A stretch of DNA of 64,000 nucleotides from Pseudomonas sp. EpS/L25 (lineage in GTDB: Bacteria > Pseudomonadota > Gammaproteobacteria > Pseudomonadales > Pseudomonadaceae), in the NCBI RefSeq assembly GCF_001512295.1, contig NZ_LNUP01000018.1, positions 370,184-434,183 on the forward strand, read 5' to 3'. Positions 9,682-19,366 of this stretch are shown piece by piece. The first letter of the stretch is position 1. Every line of letters starts with the position of its first letter. Below the pieces are notes generated by a model. It made no database searches, was not told the origin of the DNA, and saw only the letters and a program-made list of their open reading frames with translations. A program made the position numbers and the translations under genes.

Positions 9682-11184
9682 TCAGGCGATGCCGGCGCGC
9701 TCCAGCGGATGATCGGCCACCCGCCGTGGCCGCCGTGCCCCGGCCGGGCCGTAGACGCTGGCGGGCTCGGGGAACGCGAGCAGTAGCGCCAGGTAGAGCA
9801 GGGCGGCGCTGCCCAGGCTGAGCGGCAGGCTCAGGTCGATGCCGCCGGCCAGTTCCCCCAGCGGCCCGACGAACTGGCCGGGCAGGTTGACGAAGGCCAG
9901 GCCGAGCAGGGCGCTGGGAATCCAGGCGCCCATGCCCCGCCAGTTCCAGCCGTGGTGAAACCAGTAGCGACCGCCGCGTTCGCCGCGGGTGAACACCTGG
10001 AGATCGTCCGGGCAGTAGAAGCCGCGGCGCACCAGCAGGCCGAGGATCATGATCACCATCCAGGGCGTGGTGCAGGTCACGATCAGCACGGCGAAGGTGG
10101 AGACGCTTTGCACCAGGTTGAAGGCGAAGCGCCCGATGAAGATGAAGGCGATGGCCGCCAGGCCGATCAGCAGGGTGGCCCGCACCCGAGTCAGCAGCCG
10201 TGGCAGCACGCTGGAGAGATCCAGCCCGGTGCCATAGAGCGCCGTGGTCCCGGTGGAGAGGCCGCCGATCACCGCCAGCAGGCACACCGGCAGGAAGTAC
10301 CAGGTGGGCGCGATGGCCAGCAGGCCACCGACATAGTTGTTCTGGGCGATGTAGTCGGGGGCACGCACCGCCACCAGGGAGGCGGTGGCCAGGCCGAACA
10401 GGAAGGGGATCAGGGTGGCGGCCTGGGCGGCGATCACCGCCAGCAGGATGCGCAGGCGGGGCGTCTGTCGCGGGATATAGCGCGACCAGTCGCCGAGAAA
10501 GGCACCGAAGGATACCGGGTTGCTCATGGCCACCAGGGCGGCGCCGACGAAGGCTGCCCAGAACCCCGGCTGGCCCAGCTGCAGGTTGCCGGCGTAGGCG
10601 GCGTCGAAGCCCCCGGCGAAGGCCGGGATACCCAGCAGGAACAGCAGGCTGGCGCTGACCACGGCGATCTTGTTCACCCACAGCATGAAGCGGAAGCCGT
10701 AGAGGCAGACCGTCAGCACCAGCACGGCGAACAGGCCGTAGGCCAGGCCCAGGCTCAGGGCGTTCTCCGGCAGCCCGACCAGGCGCTGGGCACCACCTAC
10801 CAGGGCATCGCCGGAACTCCACACCGACAGCGAGAAGAAGGCGATGGCGGTGAGCAGCGACAGGAAGGAGCCGACGATACGACCGTGTACGCCGAAATGG
10901 GCACCGGACGAGACCGCGTTGTTGGTGCCATTGAGGGCGCCGAACAAGCCCATGGGCGCCAGGATTAGGGCACCGCAGGCGACCCCGGCGACGATGGCCA
11001 GCACCCCGGCCTGGAACGACAGTCCGAACAGGATCGGAAAGCTCCCCAGTACGGCGGTGGCGAAGGTGTTGGCACCGCCGAAGATCAGGCGGAACAGGTC
11101 GAAGGGAGTGGCGCTACGTTCGTGGTCGGGAATCTGCTCGACCCCGAAGGTTTCGACACGGGTGATGCCGTCATGATGGTCCAT
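9682..11184 (-). CDS. NCS1-family permease (purine-cytosine permease-like)
   Basis: The 500-residue protein begins with a polar stretch ending GVEQIPDHERSATPFDLF, then about 12 membrane helices. The order matches NCS1 (CodB-like) transporters, with the first helix region LIFGGANTFATAVLGSFP and the GTNNAVSSGAHFGVHG loop. NCS1 members usually import nucleobases or hydantoins with Na+ or H+. The setting, 182 bases downstream of gbuA and 63 before the SSS gene on the same strand, argues for a substrate linked to guanidinobutyrate metabolism. In P. aeruginosa the same order of transporters next to gbuA exists (PA1418–PA1421, from memory). Confidence 0.85.
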   Translation of the reverse strand: MDHHDGITRVETFGVEQIPDHERSATPFDLFRLIFGGANTFATAVLGSFPILFGLSFQAGVLAIVAGVACGALILAPMGLFGALNGTNNAVSSGAHFGVHGRIVGSFLSLLTAIAFFSLSVWSSGDALVGGAQRLVGLPENALSLGLAYGLFAVLVLTVCLYGFRFMLWVNKIAVVSASLLFLLGIPAFAGGFDAAYAGNLQLGQPGFWAAFVGAALVAMSNPVSFGAFLGDWSRYIPRQTPRLRILLAVIAAQAATLIPFLFGLATASLVAVRAPDYIAQNNYVGGLLAIAPTWYFLPVCLLAVIGGLSTGTTALYGTGLDLSSVLPRLLTRVRATLLIGLAAIAFIFIGRFAFNLVQSVSTFAVLIVTCTTPWMVIMILGLLVRRGFYCPDDLQVFTRGERGGRYWFHHGWNWRGMGAWIPSALLGLAFVNLPGQFVGPLGELAGGIDLSLPLSLGSAALLYLALLLAFPEPASVYGPAGARRPRRVADHPLERAGIA

Positions 11185-11366
11185 GGATGACGCCTCGACA
11201 CGGTTATACGCAGGCCAGGGCCGCGCTCTTGTTGTCGACGGACCGGGCGGTCCATCGGGGTGTTCGGCAGTGAAAGGACAGCGGGTGGGCGACCGTCATG
11301 GCGGGTCACCTCACCTGGGGGCCTGCTCAACGTCCGCTTGCGAGACGTCGCCTGGGCATTCCGGAC

Positions 11367-12317
11367 TCAGCGGTAGGCCACCCCCGGCAGCACGCAGAGC
11401 ATCTCGTAGAGCAGGTTGGCACCGAGCAGGGCGGTGTTGCCGGTGGTGTCGTAGGGCGGCGAGACTTCTACCAGATCGCAGCCCACCAGATCGAGGCCGC
11501 GGCAGCCGCGGATGATCTCCAGCGCCTGGATGGTGGTCAGGCCGCCGATCTCCGGGGTGCCGGTGCCTGGCGCCCAGGCGGGGTCGATGCTGTCTATGTC
11601 GTAGGACAGATACACCGGGCCGCCCCCGACCCGTTCGCGCACCTCGGCCATCAGCGGCGCCAGGGAGTTGTGCCAGCATTCCTCGGCCTGGACCACACGG
11701 AAACCCTGCTGGCGGCACCAGTCGAAGTCGTCGGCGGCGTAGCCCTGGGCACGCAGGCCGATCTGCACCACCCGGTCGCAGTCCAGCAGATCCTCCTCCA
11801 CGGCGCGGCGGAAGGTGGTGCCATGGGCGATCTTCTCGCCGAACATGTGCTCGTTGACGTCGGCGTGGGCATCCACGTGCACCAGGCCGACCTTGCCGTA
11901 CTTCTTCTTCAGCGCACGCAGGATGGGCAGGGTCAGGGTGTGATCGCCACCCAGGGTGAGGGGGATGACAGCGTGCTCCAGCACCCGGTCGTAGTGCTCC
12001 TCGATCAGTCGCACGGTATCCAGCAGGTTGAAGGTGTTGATGGCCACGTCGCCCAGGTCGGCGACGCTCAGCGAATCGAAGGGCGCCGCCCCCGTGGCCA
12101 TGTTGTACGGACGGATCATCACCGACTCGCTGCGGATCTGCCGCGGGCCGAAGCGGGTTCCCGAGCGCAGCGAGGTGCCGATGTCCAGCGGAATGCCGAT
12201 GAAGGCGGCGTCCAGGCCGGCGGCGGAGGCGAGATGGGGCAGCCGCAGCATGCTGGCGATGCCACCGAAGCGAGGCATCTCGTTGCCGCCCAGCGGCTGG
12301 TGCAGGATCTTTTCCAC
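11367..12317 (-). CDS. gbuA: Guanidinobutyrase GbuA
   Basis: The 316-residue ureohydrolase carries the three binuclear-manganese motifs of the arginase/agmatinase family: GGDHTLTLPI, VHVDAHADVN and SYDIDSIDPAWAPGTG. The N-terminus (KILHQPLGGNEMPRFGGIAS) and the whole sequence are close to my recollection of P. aeruginosa GbuA, which splits 4-guanidinobutyrate into GABA and urea. I chose GTG at 12317: AGAGGA lies seven bases before it and this gives the family length, while the longer frame adds an atypical cysteine-rich leader. It is the first gene of the minus-strand row and is divergent from the LysR gene gbuR. Confidence 0.92.
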   Translation of the reverse strand: MEKILHQPLGGNEMPRFGGIASMLRLPHLASAAGLDAAFIGIPLDIGTSLRSGTRFGPRQIRSESVMIRPYNMATGAAPFDSLSVADLGDVAINTFNLLDTVRLIEEHYDRVLEHAVIPLTLGGDHTLTLPILRALKKKYGKVGLVHVDAHADVNEHMFGEKIAHGTTFRRAVEEDLLDCDRVVQIGLRAQGYAADDFDWCRQQGFRVVQAEECWHNSLAPLMAEVRERVGGGPVYLSYDIDSIDPAWAPGTGTPEIGGLTTIQALEIIRGCRGLDLVGCDLVEVSPPYDTTGNTALLGANLLYEMLCVLPGVAYR

Positions 12318-12395
12318 GGGACATCCTCTTGGTTCTGATGCCTCGATTGTGCAAAGCCCGCAGCAGGCGAAGAATCGCCAAGGGCAAAAAATCAC

Positions 12396-12411
12396 TTCAG
12401 AAATTTCTGAA
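12396..12411. promoter_or_regulatory. Perfect 16-bp palindrome between gbuA and gbuR (candidate GbuR site)
   Basis: TTCAGAAATTTCTGAA is an exact palindrome in the 136-base divergent gap, 43 bases upstream of gbuR and 79 bases upstream of gbuA. It contains the dyad and AT-rich centre typical of LysR-type binding sites. That it binds GbuR is an inference from position. Confidence 0.6.
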
Positions 12412-12453
12412 CCAATGGCTAGATGGCCAGGGCGTGCCTACCGGGAGTCCTCC

Positions 12454-13353
12454 ATGGCCAATGCTCTCCACGATATCCGCCTGCTCAAGCTGTTCGCCTG
12501 CGTGGTGCGCCACCAGGGCTTCGCCGCGGCCCAGCAGGAACTGAATCTCTCCACCTCGGCCATCAGCACCTACATGAGCCAGCTGGAAGGGCAGCTCGGC
12601 GTCACCCTCTGCCATCGTGGCCGCGGCGGCTTCGCCCTCACCAGCAAGGGCGAGCTCTTCCACCAGGAAACCTTGCGTATCCTCGGCGAGATCGAAGGCT
12701 TCGAGCGCTACGCCACCACCCTTCGGGGCGAGCTCAGCGGCACCCTCAACCTGGGCGTGCTCGACTCCCTTTCCAGCGAGCCGGCGCTGCCGCTGGCCGA
12801 TGTGATCGGCAGCTACACCCACGACTATCCCGGCGTGCACCTGCACCTGGCGGTGACCAGCCCCTACGAGCTGCAGCTGGGCGTGCTGGAAGGGCGCCTG
12901 GACCTGGCCGTGGGCGCCTTCTCCGCGCGCATGAATGGCGTGGTCTACCAGCCGCTGTATCGCGAGCAGCACTGGCTCTACTGCAGCGATCGGCATCCGC
13001 TGTTCCTGGAACGGCGCGTGCCCGCCGAGATCATCACCCGCCAGCGCATGGTGCGCCGCGGCTACTGGAGCCAGGCCGAACTCGCCCGCCACGGCTTCAA
13101 GGAAAGCGCCGCTACCGTGGAAAGCATGGAAGCCCAGCTGGTGCTCATCCTCTCCGGCGCCTACATCGGCTACCTGCCGGAGCACTACGTCCACGCCTGG
13201 GTCGACCAGGGACGCCTCAAGGCACTGCAGCCCGCCACCTTCGGCTACCAGGCGCCGTTCTCGCTGATCACCCGCCGGGGTAGGGGAAAGGAGCCGCTCA
13301 TCCAGAGTTTTCAGCGAATTCTTAAAGCCCAGATGCAGGACGCCGATAGGTAG
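12454..13353 (+). CDS. gbuR: LysR-type regulator GbuR
   Basis: The 299-residue protein has the LysR layout: an N-terminal winged helix-turn-helix (about residues 5–65, LLKLFACVVRHQGFAAAQQ then LNLSTSAISTYMSQLEGQLG) and a C-terminal periplasmic-binding-like effector domain. It is divergent from gbuA, and in P. aeruginosa the LysR gene in this position, gbuR, activates gbuA with 4-guanidinobutyrate as inducer. GGGAG lies six bases before ATG 12454; the longer open frame upstream covers the promoter region and gbuA 5' end and is not coding. A 16-bp palindrome in the shared gap is its likely operator. Confidence 0.88.
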   Translation: MANALHDIRLLKLFACVVRHQGFAAAQQELNLSTSAISTYMSQLEGQLGVTLCHRGRGGFALTSKGELFHQETLRILGEIEGFERYATTLRGELSGTLNLGVLDSLSSEPALPLADVIGSYTHDYPGVHLHLAVTSPYELQLGVLEGRLDLAVGAFSARMNGVVYQPLYREQHWLYCSDRHPLFLERRVPAEIITRQRMVRRGYWSQAELARHGFKESAATVESMEAQLVLILSGAYIGYLPEHYVHAWVDQGRLKALQPATFGYQAPFSLITRRGRGKEPLIQSFQRILKAQMQDADR

Positions 13354-13461
13354 TCTGACGATAACCAAGCGGTAGACGTCATCACCTGTGCAGACATTGA
13401 GCCCCCATTGAAACGGCCCATCCGCACGGAGTAGATAACCAGACAAATAAGGCACCCCGCG

Positions 13462-15027
13462 ATGCGCACGAATTTGCCGGTCACCCAGCAAGGCCGAACC
13501 TTCAAGGAAGAAGAGCGACTCATCTCCACCACCGACCTGCAAGGCAATATCACCTACTGCAACGAGGCGTTCATCGCCATCAGTGGCTATACCCGGGAGG
13601 AGTTGATCGGCAGTCCGCACAACCTGGTGCGCCACCCCGACATGCCGCCGCCGGTGTTCGGCCACATGTGGGCGACCCTCAAGGACGGCAAGCCGTGGAT
13701 GGGCATCGTCAAGAATCGCTGCAAGAACGGCGACTTCTACTGGGTCAGCGCCTATGTGACGCCTATCCTGGAGCATGGCCGAGTGATCGGCTACGAATCC
13801 GTCCGCTCGCTACCCAGCGCCGACGAAGTCCGGCGCGCTGGCGTGCTCTATGCCCGCATCAATGCCGGCAAGGCCCCCGTACCCTTGACCCGCCGCCTCG
13901 GCAGGGCGATCTCCGCCTGCTGGTCGACGGTGGCGGCCACCGGCGTCATCCTGGGCGGGCACTTCCTGCTGGACGATACCACCCAGGCGGTGCTCATCGT
14001 CGCCGCCCTGCTGGGCATCAGCGCCCACCAGCTGTATCGCCAGCGGGCCAGCATCGAGCGCATTCTCGCCGATCATCCGAAGATGTTCTCCAGCAACGTG
14101 GTCGCGCCGACCTATAGCGATCAGTGCGGCGCCCCGGCCCGTCTGGATCTGGCCCTGCACAGCGAAGCCGCGCGGCTGCAGACCGCCCTGACCCGACTGG
14201 CCGACGTCGGCGACAGCGTGCGCCTGAAGGCCCGTGAATCCTCTCAGTTGGCGCAGTCCGAAGCCGAGCTGCTGGAACAGCAGCGCCACGAGACCGACCA
14301 GTCCGCTGCCGCCATCACCCAGATGACCTCCACCATCCATGAGGTCTCGCAGAACGTCCAGGAAACCGCCCAGGCGGCCTCCAACGCCGAGAGCCTGGTG
14401 CTCTCCGGCCGGGACAAGGCCGAGGAAAGCCTCAATTCCATGCGCGAACTGGGCACCGCCGTCAGCGACATCGGCCAGGCCGTGGGTGAGCTGGCCAATT
14501 CGACCCAGAGCATCGGCAGCGTCGCCGACGTCATCACCGCCATCGCCGAACAGACCAACCTCCTGGCGCTCAACGCGGCCATCGAGGCGGCGCGGGCCGG
14601 GGAAGCCGGCCGCGGTTTCGCCGTGGTGGCCGACGAGGTCCGCTCCCTGGCCTCGCGCACCCGGGAATCCACCGAGCAGATCCACCAGATCATCGCCAAC
14701 CTGCAGGCCAACGCCGACCGCGCCGTTGCCACCGCCAGCCGCGGCGAAGAGACCTCGCGCCAGAGCGAGCGCCACTCCGCCGCCGTGCGCGAGTCCCTGG
14801 AAGGCATCAGCGAATCGGTCAGCCGCATCACCGCCATGAGCCAGCAGATGGCCACCGCCGTGGAAGAGCAGAGCCACGTCTCGGAAGACATCAATCGCCA
14901 GATCAGCCGCATCGCGGAGTTGTCCGACCACAGCTCGGCCCAGGCCCTACGCGGTTCGGAGCTCAGCCGCGAACTCGAGGGCATGGCCGACTACCTGCAC
15001 GATCTCACCGCGCGCTTCAATCGCTGA
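13462..15027 (+). CDS. aer: Aer-type aerotaxis/energy-taxis chemoreceptor
   Basis: The 521-residue protein starts with one PAS domain (about 20–115; [20 protein letters not shown] and [13 protein letters not shown]), the FAD-binding sensor of Aer. A short hydrophobic hairpin follows (about 153–190), then a HAMP-like stretch and the MCP signalling domain, with the conserved tip [20 protein letters not shown] near residues 362–381. Unlike classical receptors it has no periplasmic ligand domain. It would report redox state to CheA/CheW. P. aeruginosa Aer is, to my memory, of the same length. In that genome the gene after gbuR is bdlA, which has two PAS domains and no membrane anchor; this protein is different. 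Confidence 0.85.
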   Translation: MRTNLPVTQQGRTFKEEERLISTTDLQGNITYCNEAFIAISGYTREELIGSPHNLVRHPDMPPPVFGHMWATLKDGKPWMGIVKNRCKNGDFYWVSAYVTPILEHGRVIGYESVRSLPSADEVRRAGVLYARINAGKAPVPLTRRLGRAISACWSTVAATGVILGGHFLLDDTTQAVLIVAALLGISAHQLYRQRASIERILADHPKMFSSNVVAPTYSDQCGAPARLDLALHSEAARLQTALTRLADVGDSVRLKARESSQLAQSEAELLEQQRHETDQSAAAITQMTSTIHEVSQNVQETAQAASNAESLVLSGRDKAEESLNSMRELGTAVSDIGQAVGELANSTQSIGSVADVITAIAEQTNLLALNAAIEAARAGEAGRGFAVVADEVRSLASRTRESTEQIHQIIANLQANADRAVATASRGEETSRQSERHSAAVRESLEGISESVSRITAMSQQMATAVEEQSHVSEDINRQISRIAELSDHSSAQALRGSELSRELEGMADYLHDLTARFNR

Positions 15028-15089
15028 TTCGCCGGGCGGACGGCGGCGATCCGGTATGATCGCCGCCGTCTCTCGCCGCGGAAGTACCG

Positions 15090-15701
15090 ATGTCCCGTCC
15101 CGCCTGTACCCGCTGCCAGCGCCCCGTGCCGCTGTGCCTCTGTGCGCTGATCCCCCGTCTGCAAAGCCGTACTCGGGTGCTGTTGCTGCAGCATCCCAGT
15201 GAGCGGCGCCATCCGCTCAATACCGCGCGGCTGGCCGCACTGGGGCTGGTCAACGCCCGGCTGGAGATCGGCGAAGAGTTTCCGGAGCTGCCGCTCTGGC
15301 TGGAAGGCCAGGAGGCTCGCCTGTTGTTCCCGGGGCCGGAGGCGATCCGCCTCGATCTATTGCCTCCGTCTGCCGAGACGTGCCCACCGCGCCTGCTGGT
15401 GGTCCCCGACGGCACCTGGCGCAAGGCGCGCCTGCTGCTGCATGCCAATCCGGCCCTGGCGGCGCTGCCGAGGGTGACACTGCCACCTGGCCCACCGTCG
15501 CGCTATCGCGTCCGCAAGGCACCGGCGGCGGATGCCGTGTCGACGATCGAGGCGGTGGTGGCGGCGTTGAACATCCTGGACGCCCCGGCGCGCTTCGAGG
15601 CGCTGTTGGCCCCTTTCGAGACCCTCATCGAAGGCCAGATCACCGCCATGGGCATGGAAACCTTTGCACGCAATCACGGCATGCCAGAGCAGGACGCCTA
15701 G
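15090..15701 (+). CDS. DTW-domain protein, tRNA-uridine aminocarboxypropyltransferase (TapT/TuaA family)
   Basis: The 203-residue protein belongs to the DTW family. It has the N-terminal CTRCQRPVPLCLC zinc-type cysteines at residues 6–19, a central HPSERRHPLNTARLA, and the signature PDGTWRKARLLL near residue 110. DTW proteins such as E. coli TapT use S-adenosylmethionine to put the 3-amino-3-carboxypropyl group on uridine 47 of tRNAs. Here the family Asp-Thr-Trp is read as D-G-T-W, which is the normal motif context. A small proline-rich ORF follows 57 bases downstream. Confidence 0.82.
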   Translation: MSRPACTRCQRPVPLCLCALIPRLQSRTRVLLLQHPSERRHPLNTARLAALGLVNARLEIGEEFPELPLWLEGQEARLLFPGPEAIRLDLLPPSAETCPPRLLVVPDGTWRKARLLLHANPALAALPRVTLPPGPPSRYRVRKAPAADAVSTIEAVVAALNILDAPARFEALLAPFETLIEGQITAMGMETFARNHGMPEQDA

Positions 15702-15758
15702 GGAATTCACTGGCGGTCCTGCCACTCTACCTAGGGTAGCCCGCAGAGGAGACTCGCC

Positions 15759-15935
15759 ATGCCCAGTGTCCGCGTCCGCCAGGACCACCAATTCACGACC
15801 CTTTCGATCTTCGCCATGCCCCATGCCGGTGGCGAACCTGACCAGCCCGATCCGGCCCCCATCCAGCCCGACGAGCCGGGCGAGCCCACCGTCCCCGACC
15901 AACCACCGCCCACCCCCATGGCGGAAGCCGCCTAG
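15759..15935 (+). CDS. Small proline/aspartate-rich protein, 58 residues, unknown
   Basis: This small reading frame is supported by a good Shine-Dalgarno (AGAGGAGA six bases before the ATG), a stop at 15933–15935, and a strong terminator 20 bases later. The product starts MPSVRVRQDHQFTTLSIFAM and then turns into a P/D/E-rich tail with repeated PDQP and QPDEPGEP units. No membrane segment or cysteine is present and I do not recognise it. It could be cotranscribed with the DTW gene. The protein may be disordered. Confidence 0.6.
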   Translation: MPSVRVRQDHQFTTLSIFAMPHAGGEPDQPDPAPIQPDEPGEPTVPDQPPPTPMAEAA

Positions 15936-15954
15936 AGGTTTTCCCGGCCGGCTA

Positions 15955-15990
15955 GAAGAAGGGGCGATCATCGCTGATCGCCCCTTCTTC
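15955..15990. terminator. Strong bidirectional rho-independent terminator
   Basis: A 16-base perfect stem (left arm 15955–15970 beginning GAAGAAGGGG, right arm 15975–15990) with a TCGC loop. The arms begin and end in A/T-rich tracts, so it can stop transcripts from the small ORF on the plus strand and from the ybaN-like gene on the minus strand. Confidence 0.9.
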
Positions 15991-16005
15991 TTATTTCATC
16001 GATCA

Positions 16006-16404
16006 TCAGCACCGCGTCTTCTGCCTCAGTAGATAGACGGTCACGGCGGCGCAACTGGTGAAGGCCGCCACCCGCGCCCAGACGTAGGGCACCAGCCAGC
16101 AGGAAAAGCCCACGCTGATCCACATGGCGACGATGGCGTAGACCTTGCCCTTGAGCGGTATGCCTTCGCCTTCCAGGTAGGGCTTGACCCAAGGCCCCAG
16201 CCATCGGTGGTTGATCAACCACAGATAGAAGCGCTCCGAGCTGCGCATGAAGCAGGCCGCGGCCAGCAGCAGGAAGGGCGTGGTGGGCAGCAGCGGCAAG
16301 AAGGCGCCGATGATGCCCAGGGCGACGCTCAGCCAGCCGACGCCCAGCAGCAGGTAGCGAACCCAGCCCTTCTTCTGGCGGGGCCTGGAGCTGGCTCCTT
16401 CCAT
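16006..16404 (-). CDS. DUF454/YbaN-family inner-membrane protein
   Basis: The 132-residue protein has a basic N-terminus followed by three or four membrane helices. It carries the family signature [21 protein letters not shown] at about residues 28–48, then [21 protein letters not shown], typical of YbaN/DUF454. Its cellular role is not established. It begins four bases after the UPF0149 gene on the same strand, so the two are probably one transcript that ends at the terminator at 15955–15990. Confidence 0.85.
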   Translation of the reverse strand: MEGASSRPRQKKGWVRYLLLGVGWLSVALGIIGAFLPLLPTTPFLLLAAACFMRSSERFYLWLINHRWLGPWVKPYLEGEGIPLKGKVYAIVAMWISVGFSCWLVPYVWARVAAFTSCAAVTVYLLRQKTRC

Positions 16405-16407
16405 CGC

Positions 16408-16992
16408 TCAGTGACGCGGCTTGAGCAGCGCCGGCTTTTCTTCCGGGGAATGGCAGAGCAGGAACAGCTGGGTCAGCAGTTCCGGGATCTGCACCATCAT
16501 GTCGGCGACCAGGCGACGGTCCTGGGCGATCTCGGCGAATTCGGGTTGTTCGTCGAACAGACCCGAGCCAACCATGATCGGCAGCAGCAGCTCGCTGACT
16601 TCGTCTTCCGCGTCTTCGAACCACACGGCCTCGCGGAGGAACACGCCTTCCATGAAACCGATGCACCAGCCGCGGAGCTCGGAGTCGTCCGGCTCGGGGC
16701 CGAGGTCCAGGTCGCAGGGCAGGTCGAGTTCTTCATCGCTGCCGAGGATGCGCAGGATATGCGCCTTGAGCTGCACCAGGGCCTGCTCGATGTCTGCCTG
16801 CTGGGTGGCATCGCGGTACTGCGGCGGCTCGGCGAACAGGGCGTCGATCCACTCGCGCTCGGGGACCTCTTCCGGGCAGATGGACAGGGCGGTCAGGTAG
16901 CCGTGGGCGGCTACGTAGTCGAGCGCTTCTTCGTGCAGATCGTCTGCATCGAGAAAATCGCGCAGACGGGTCAATTGTTCGGCGAAGGACAT
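16408..16992 (-). CDS. UPF0149 (YecA/YgfB-like) family protein
   Basis: The 194-residue acidic protein fits the UPF0149 family: all-helical, with [18 protein letters not shown] at the start and the conserved [18 protein letters not shown] near the middle. Close Pseudomonas members are annotated YecA-like. The YgfB branch has been tied to regulation of antibiotic-resistance genes in P. aeruginosa, but this protein is not evidently its orthologue, so I leave the function open. It lacks the C-terminal SEC-C zinc motif of longer YecA proteins. Confidence 0.8.
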   Translation of the reverse strand: MSFAEQLTRLRDFLDADDLHEEALDYVAAHGYLTALSICPEEVPEREWIDALFAEPPQYRDATQQADIEQALVQLKAHILRILGSDEELDLPCDLDLGPEPDDSELRGWCIGFMEGVFLREAVWFEDAEDEVSELLLPIMVGSGLFDEQPEFAEIAQDRRLVADMMVQIPELLTQLFLLCHSPEEKPALLKPRH

Positions 16993-17154
16993 CGGCTACT
17001 TACCTCGGAAAGGATTCGAAAGGGCGGAACGGCGGGAATTGTAGACGAGCGACAGGGTAACGTCGAACGCGTCGGCACCTGGTCGGCCGATGGAAAAGGC
17101 CAGCCGCAGCGAGCCCGGCATCCGTATAATGCCCCTTCGATTCGAGGAGGTTTC

Positions 17155-19293
17155 ATGTCAGAACCCGCGCTGCGCATCCTAAAAGACGTCTTCGGCTACG
17201 ATGCCTTCCGGGGCAACCAGGCCCGGATCATCGAGCGCGTGGCGAACGGTGGCGATGCGCTGGTGCTGATGCCCACCGGCGGTGGCAAGTCCCTCTGCTA
17301 CCAGGTGCCAGCCTTGCTACGACCCGGCGTGGCCGTGGTGGTCTCGCCGCTGATCGCCCTGATGGACGACCAGGTCGCTACCCTCCTGGAACTGGGCGTG
17401 TCGGCGACGGCGCTCAACTCCACCATGACCGGCGAACAGCAGCGGTCCGTCGCCGCGCAGCTGGAGCGTGGCGAAATCAAGCTGCTCTACCTCGCGCCGG
17501 AACGCCTGGTCCAGCCGCGCATGCTGGACTTCCTCAAGCGCCTGCCGATCGCCCTGTTCGCCATCGACGAAGCCCACTGCGTCTCCCAGTGGGGGCACGA
17601 CTTCCGCCCCGAATACATGCAGCTCGGCCAACTGGCCGAGCACTTCCCCGGCGTGCCCCGCCTGGCGCTCACCGCCACCGCGGACTCCCGCACCCGGGAG
17701 GAGATGGCCACCCGCCTGCACCTGGAGCAGGCCGAGCGCTTTCTTTCCAGCTTCGATCGTCCCAACATCTTCTACCGCATCGTGCCCAAGGAAGCGCCGC
17801 GCAAGCAACTGCTGGCCTTTCTCGCCGAACGGCGCGGCGATGCCGGCATCGTCTACTGCATGTCGCGCAAGAAGGTGGAGGAGGTCGCCGAGCAACTCAG
17901 CAACCAGGGCTTCCCGGCCTTGCCCTATCACGCCGGCCTGCCCAACGACGTCCGCGCCGCCAACCAGAAGCGTTTCCTCAACGAGGAAGGGCTGATCATG
18001 GTCGCCACCATCGCCTTTGGCATGGGCATCGACAAGCCCAACGTGCGCTTCGTCGCCCATCTCGACCTGCCCAAGAGCCTGGAGGCCTACTACCAGGAGA
18101 CCGGTCGCGCCGGTCGTGATGGCCTGCCCGCCGATGCCTGGATGGCCTACGGCCTGCAGGACGTGCTGCTGCTGCGGCAGATGATGCAGAACTCCGAGGG
18201 CGACGAGCGACACAAGCGCATCGAGCGCCACAAGCTCGAAGCCATGCTGGCGCTCTGCGAGGAAACCCGCTGCCGCCGGCAGGTGCTGCTGGCCTACTTC
18301 GATGAACACCTGCCGCAGCCCTGCGGCCATTGCGACAACTGCATCGATACGGTCGAAACCTGGGATGCCACCGAACCCGCACGGCAAGCGCTGTCGGCCA
18401 TCTACCGCAGCGGTCAGCGCTATGGGGTAGGGCACCTGGTCGACATCCTGCTCGGTCGCGAGACCGAGAAGATCGTCAGCCTCGGCCACCAGCGCCTGGC
18501 CGTGTTCGGTCTGGGCAAGGCCCGCGGCGAAGACGAGTGGCGCACCCTGTTCCGCCAACTGGTCGCCCGTGGCCTGGCCGAGGTGGACGTCGACGGCTTC
18601 GGCGGCCTGCGCCTGACCGAGAGCTGTCGGCCATTGCTGCGTGGCGAGGTCAGCATCGAATTGCGCCGTGATCCCAAACCCCAGCGTGGCCGGGGCGCGA
18701 GCAGCGGGTCTTCCGCCAGTGCCGCCAGTCAGCTGGTGCGTGCCGACGAGCGCGAGCAATGGGAGGTGTTGCGTACGCTCCGGCGCAAGCTGGCCGAGGA
18801 GCATTCGGTCCCGCCCTATGTCATCTTCCCCGATGCCACCTTGCTGGAGATGCTGCGTAGCCAGCCGCGCTCGCTCGACGAGATGAGCCGGGTCAGCGGC
18901 GTCGGGGCGCGCAAGCTCGAACGCTACGGTCAGGCCTTCCTCGATGCCCTGACCGGCGGCGCGGCCGCGCCGGCGCCAGTGGTCGACGTCCGCCACGAGG
19001 TCCTGACCCTGGTACGCGCCGGTATGACGCCGGAACAGGCCGCGCGCCAGCTCGATTGCTCGGAAAAGAATGTCTATGCACTATTGGCCGAGGCGATCGC
19101 CCAGCAGCAGATCGCCCTGGAGCAGGCGCTGGACTTGCCCGAGGACCTGCTGGCCGAGATCCAGGACGTCTTCCTCGAAGACGACGGCGAATTGCCGCCG
19201 GTGGCGCAGATCGCCAGTCGTTTCGAAGGGCGCGTCGCCGTGGGCGCGCTCTACTGCGTGCGGGCCGCCCTGCAGGCGGAATTGGCCGACTAG
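17155..19293 (+). CDS. recQ: ATP-dependent DNA helicase RecQ
   Basis: The 712-residue protein has the full RecQ layout. Superfamily 2 motor: Walker A PTGGGKS (40–46), DEAH box (138–141) with the aromatic-rich CVSQWGHDF, and motif [15 protein letters not shown] region: a four-cysteine zinc site in CEETRCRR and CGHCDNC (about 366–390) and a winged helix. HRDC domain at about 535–605. RecQ unwinds DNA 3' to 5' in recombination and fork repair. After the HRDC there is about 100 further residues with a helix-turn-helix-like [20 protein letters not shown], an extension often found in pseudomonads. The start ATG has GAGGAGG seven bases upstream, and a TATAAT lies at 17125. Confidence 0.95.
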   Translation: MSEPALRILKDVFGYDAFRGNQARIIERVANGGDALVLMPTGGGKSLCYQVPALLRPGVAVVVSPLIALMDDQVATLLELGVSATALNSTMTGEQQRSVAAQLERGEIKLLYLAPERLVQPRMLDFLKRLPIALFAIDEAHCVSQWGHDFRPEYMQLGQLAEHFPGVPRLALTATADSRTREEMATRLHLEQAERFLSSFDRPNIFYRIVPKEAPRKQLLAFLAERRGDAGIVYCMSRKKVEEVAEQLSNQGFPALPYHAGLPNDVRAANQKRFLNEEGLIMVATIAFGMGIDKPNVRFVAHLDLPKSLEAYYQETGRAGRDGLPADAWMAYGLQDVLLLRQMMQNSEGDERHKRIERHKLEAMLALCEETRCRRQVLLAYFDEHLPQPCGHCDNCIDTVETWDATEPARQALSAIYRSGQRYGVGHLVDILLGRETEKIVSLGHQRLAVFGLGKARGEDEWRTLFRQLVARGLAEVDVDGFGGLRLTESCRPLLRGEVSIELRRDPKPQRGRGASSGSSASAASQLVRADEREQWEVLRTLRRKLAEEHSVPPYVIFPDATLLEMLRSQPRSLDEMSRVSGVGARKLERYGQAFLDALTGGAAAPAPVVDVRHEVLTLVRAGMTPEQAARQLDCSEKNVYALLAEAIAQQQIALEQALDLPEDLLAEIQDVFLEDDGELPPVAQIASRFEGRVAVGALYCVRAALQAELAD

Positions 19294-19366
19294 CGCGGCG
19301 CAGCGGTTGCCCCCGCGTGCCTACAACCAGAATAATGAGAAAATCCAAGCACAAGGTTTAGCCTGA

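Noticed and set aside
8072..10822. 916-residue minus-strand open frame
   Set aside because: Out-of-phase shadow of three real genes, rich in R/P/G/A and without any motif.
13462..15027. BdlA biofilm dispersion protein
   Set aside because: Position after gbuR would fit, but there is one PAS domain and a hydrophobic hairpin, which match Aer rather than the two-PAS soluble BdlA.
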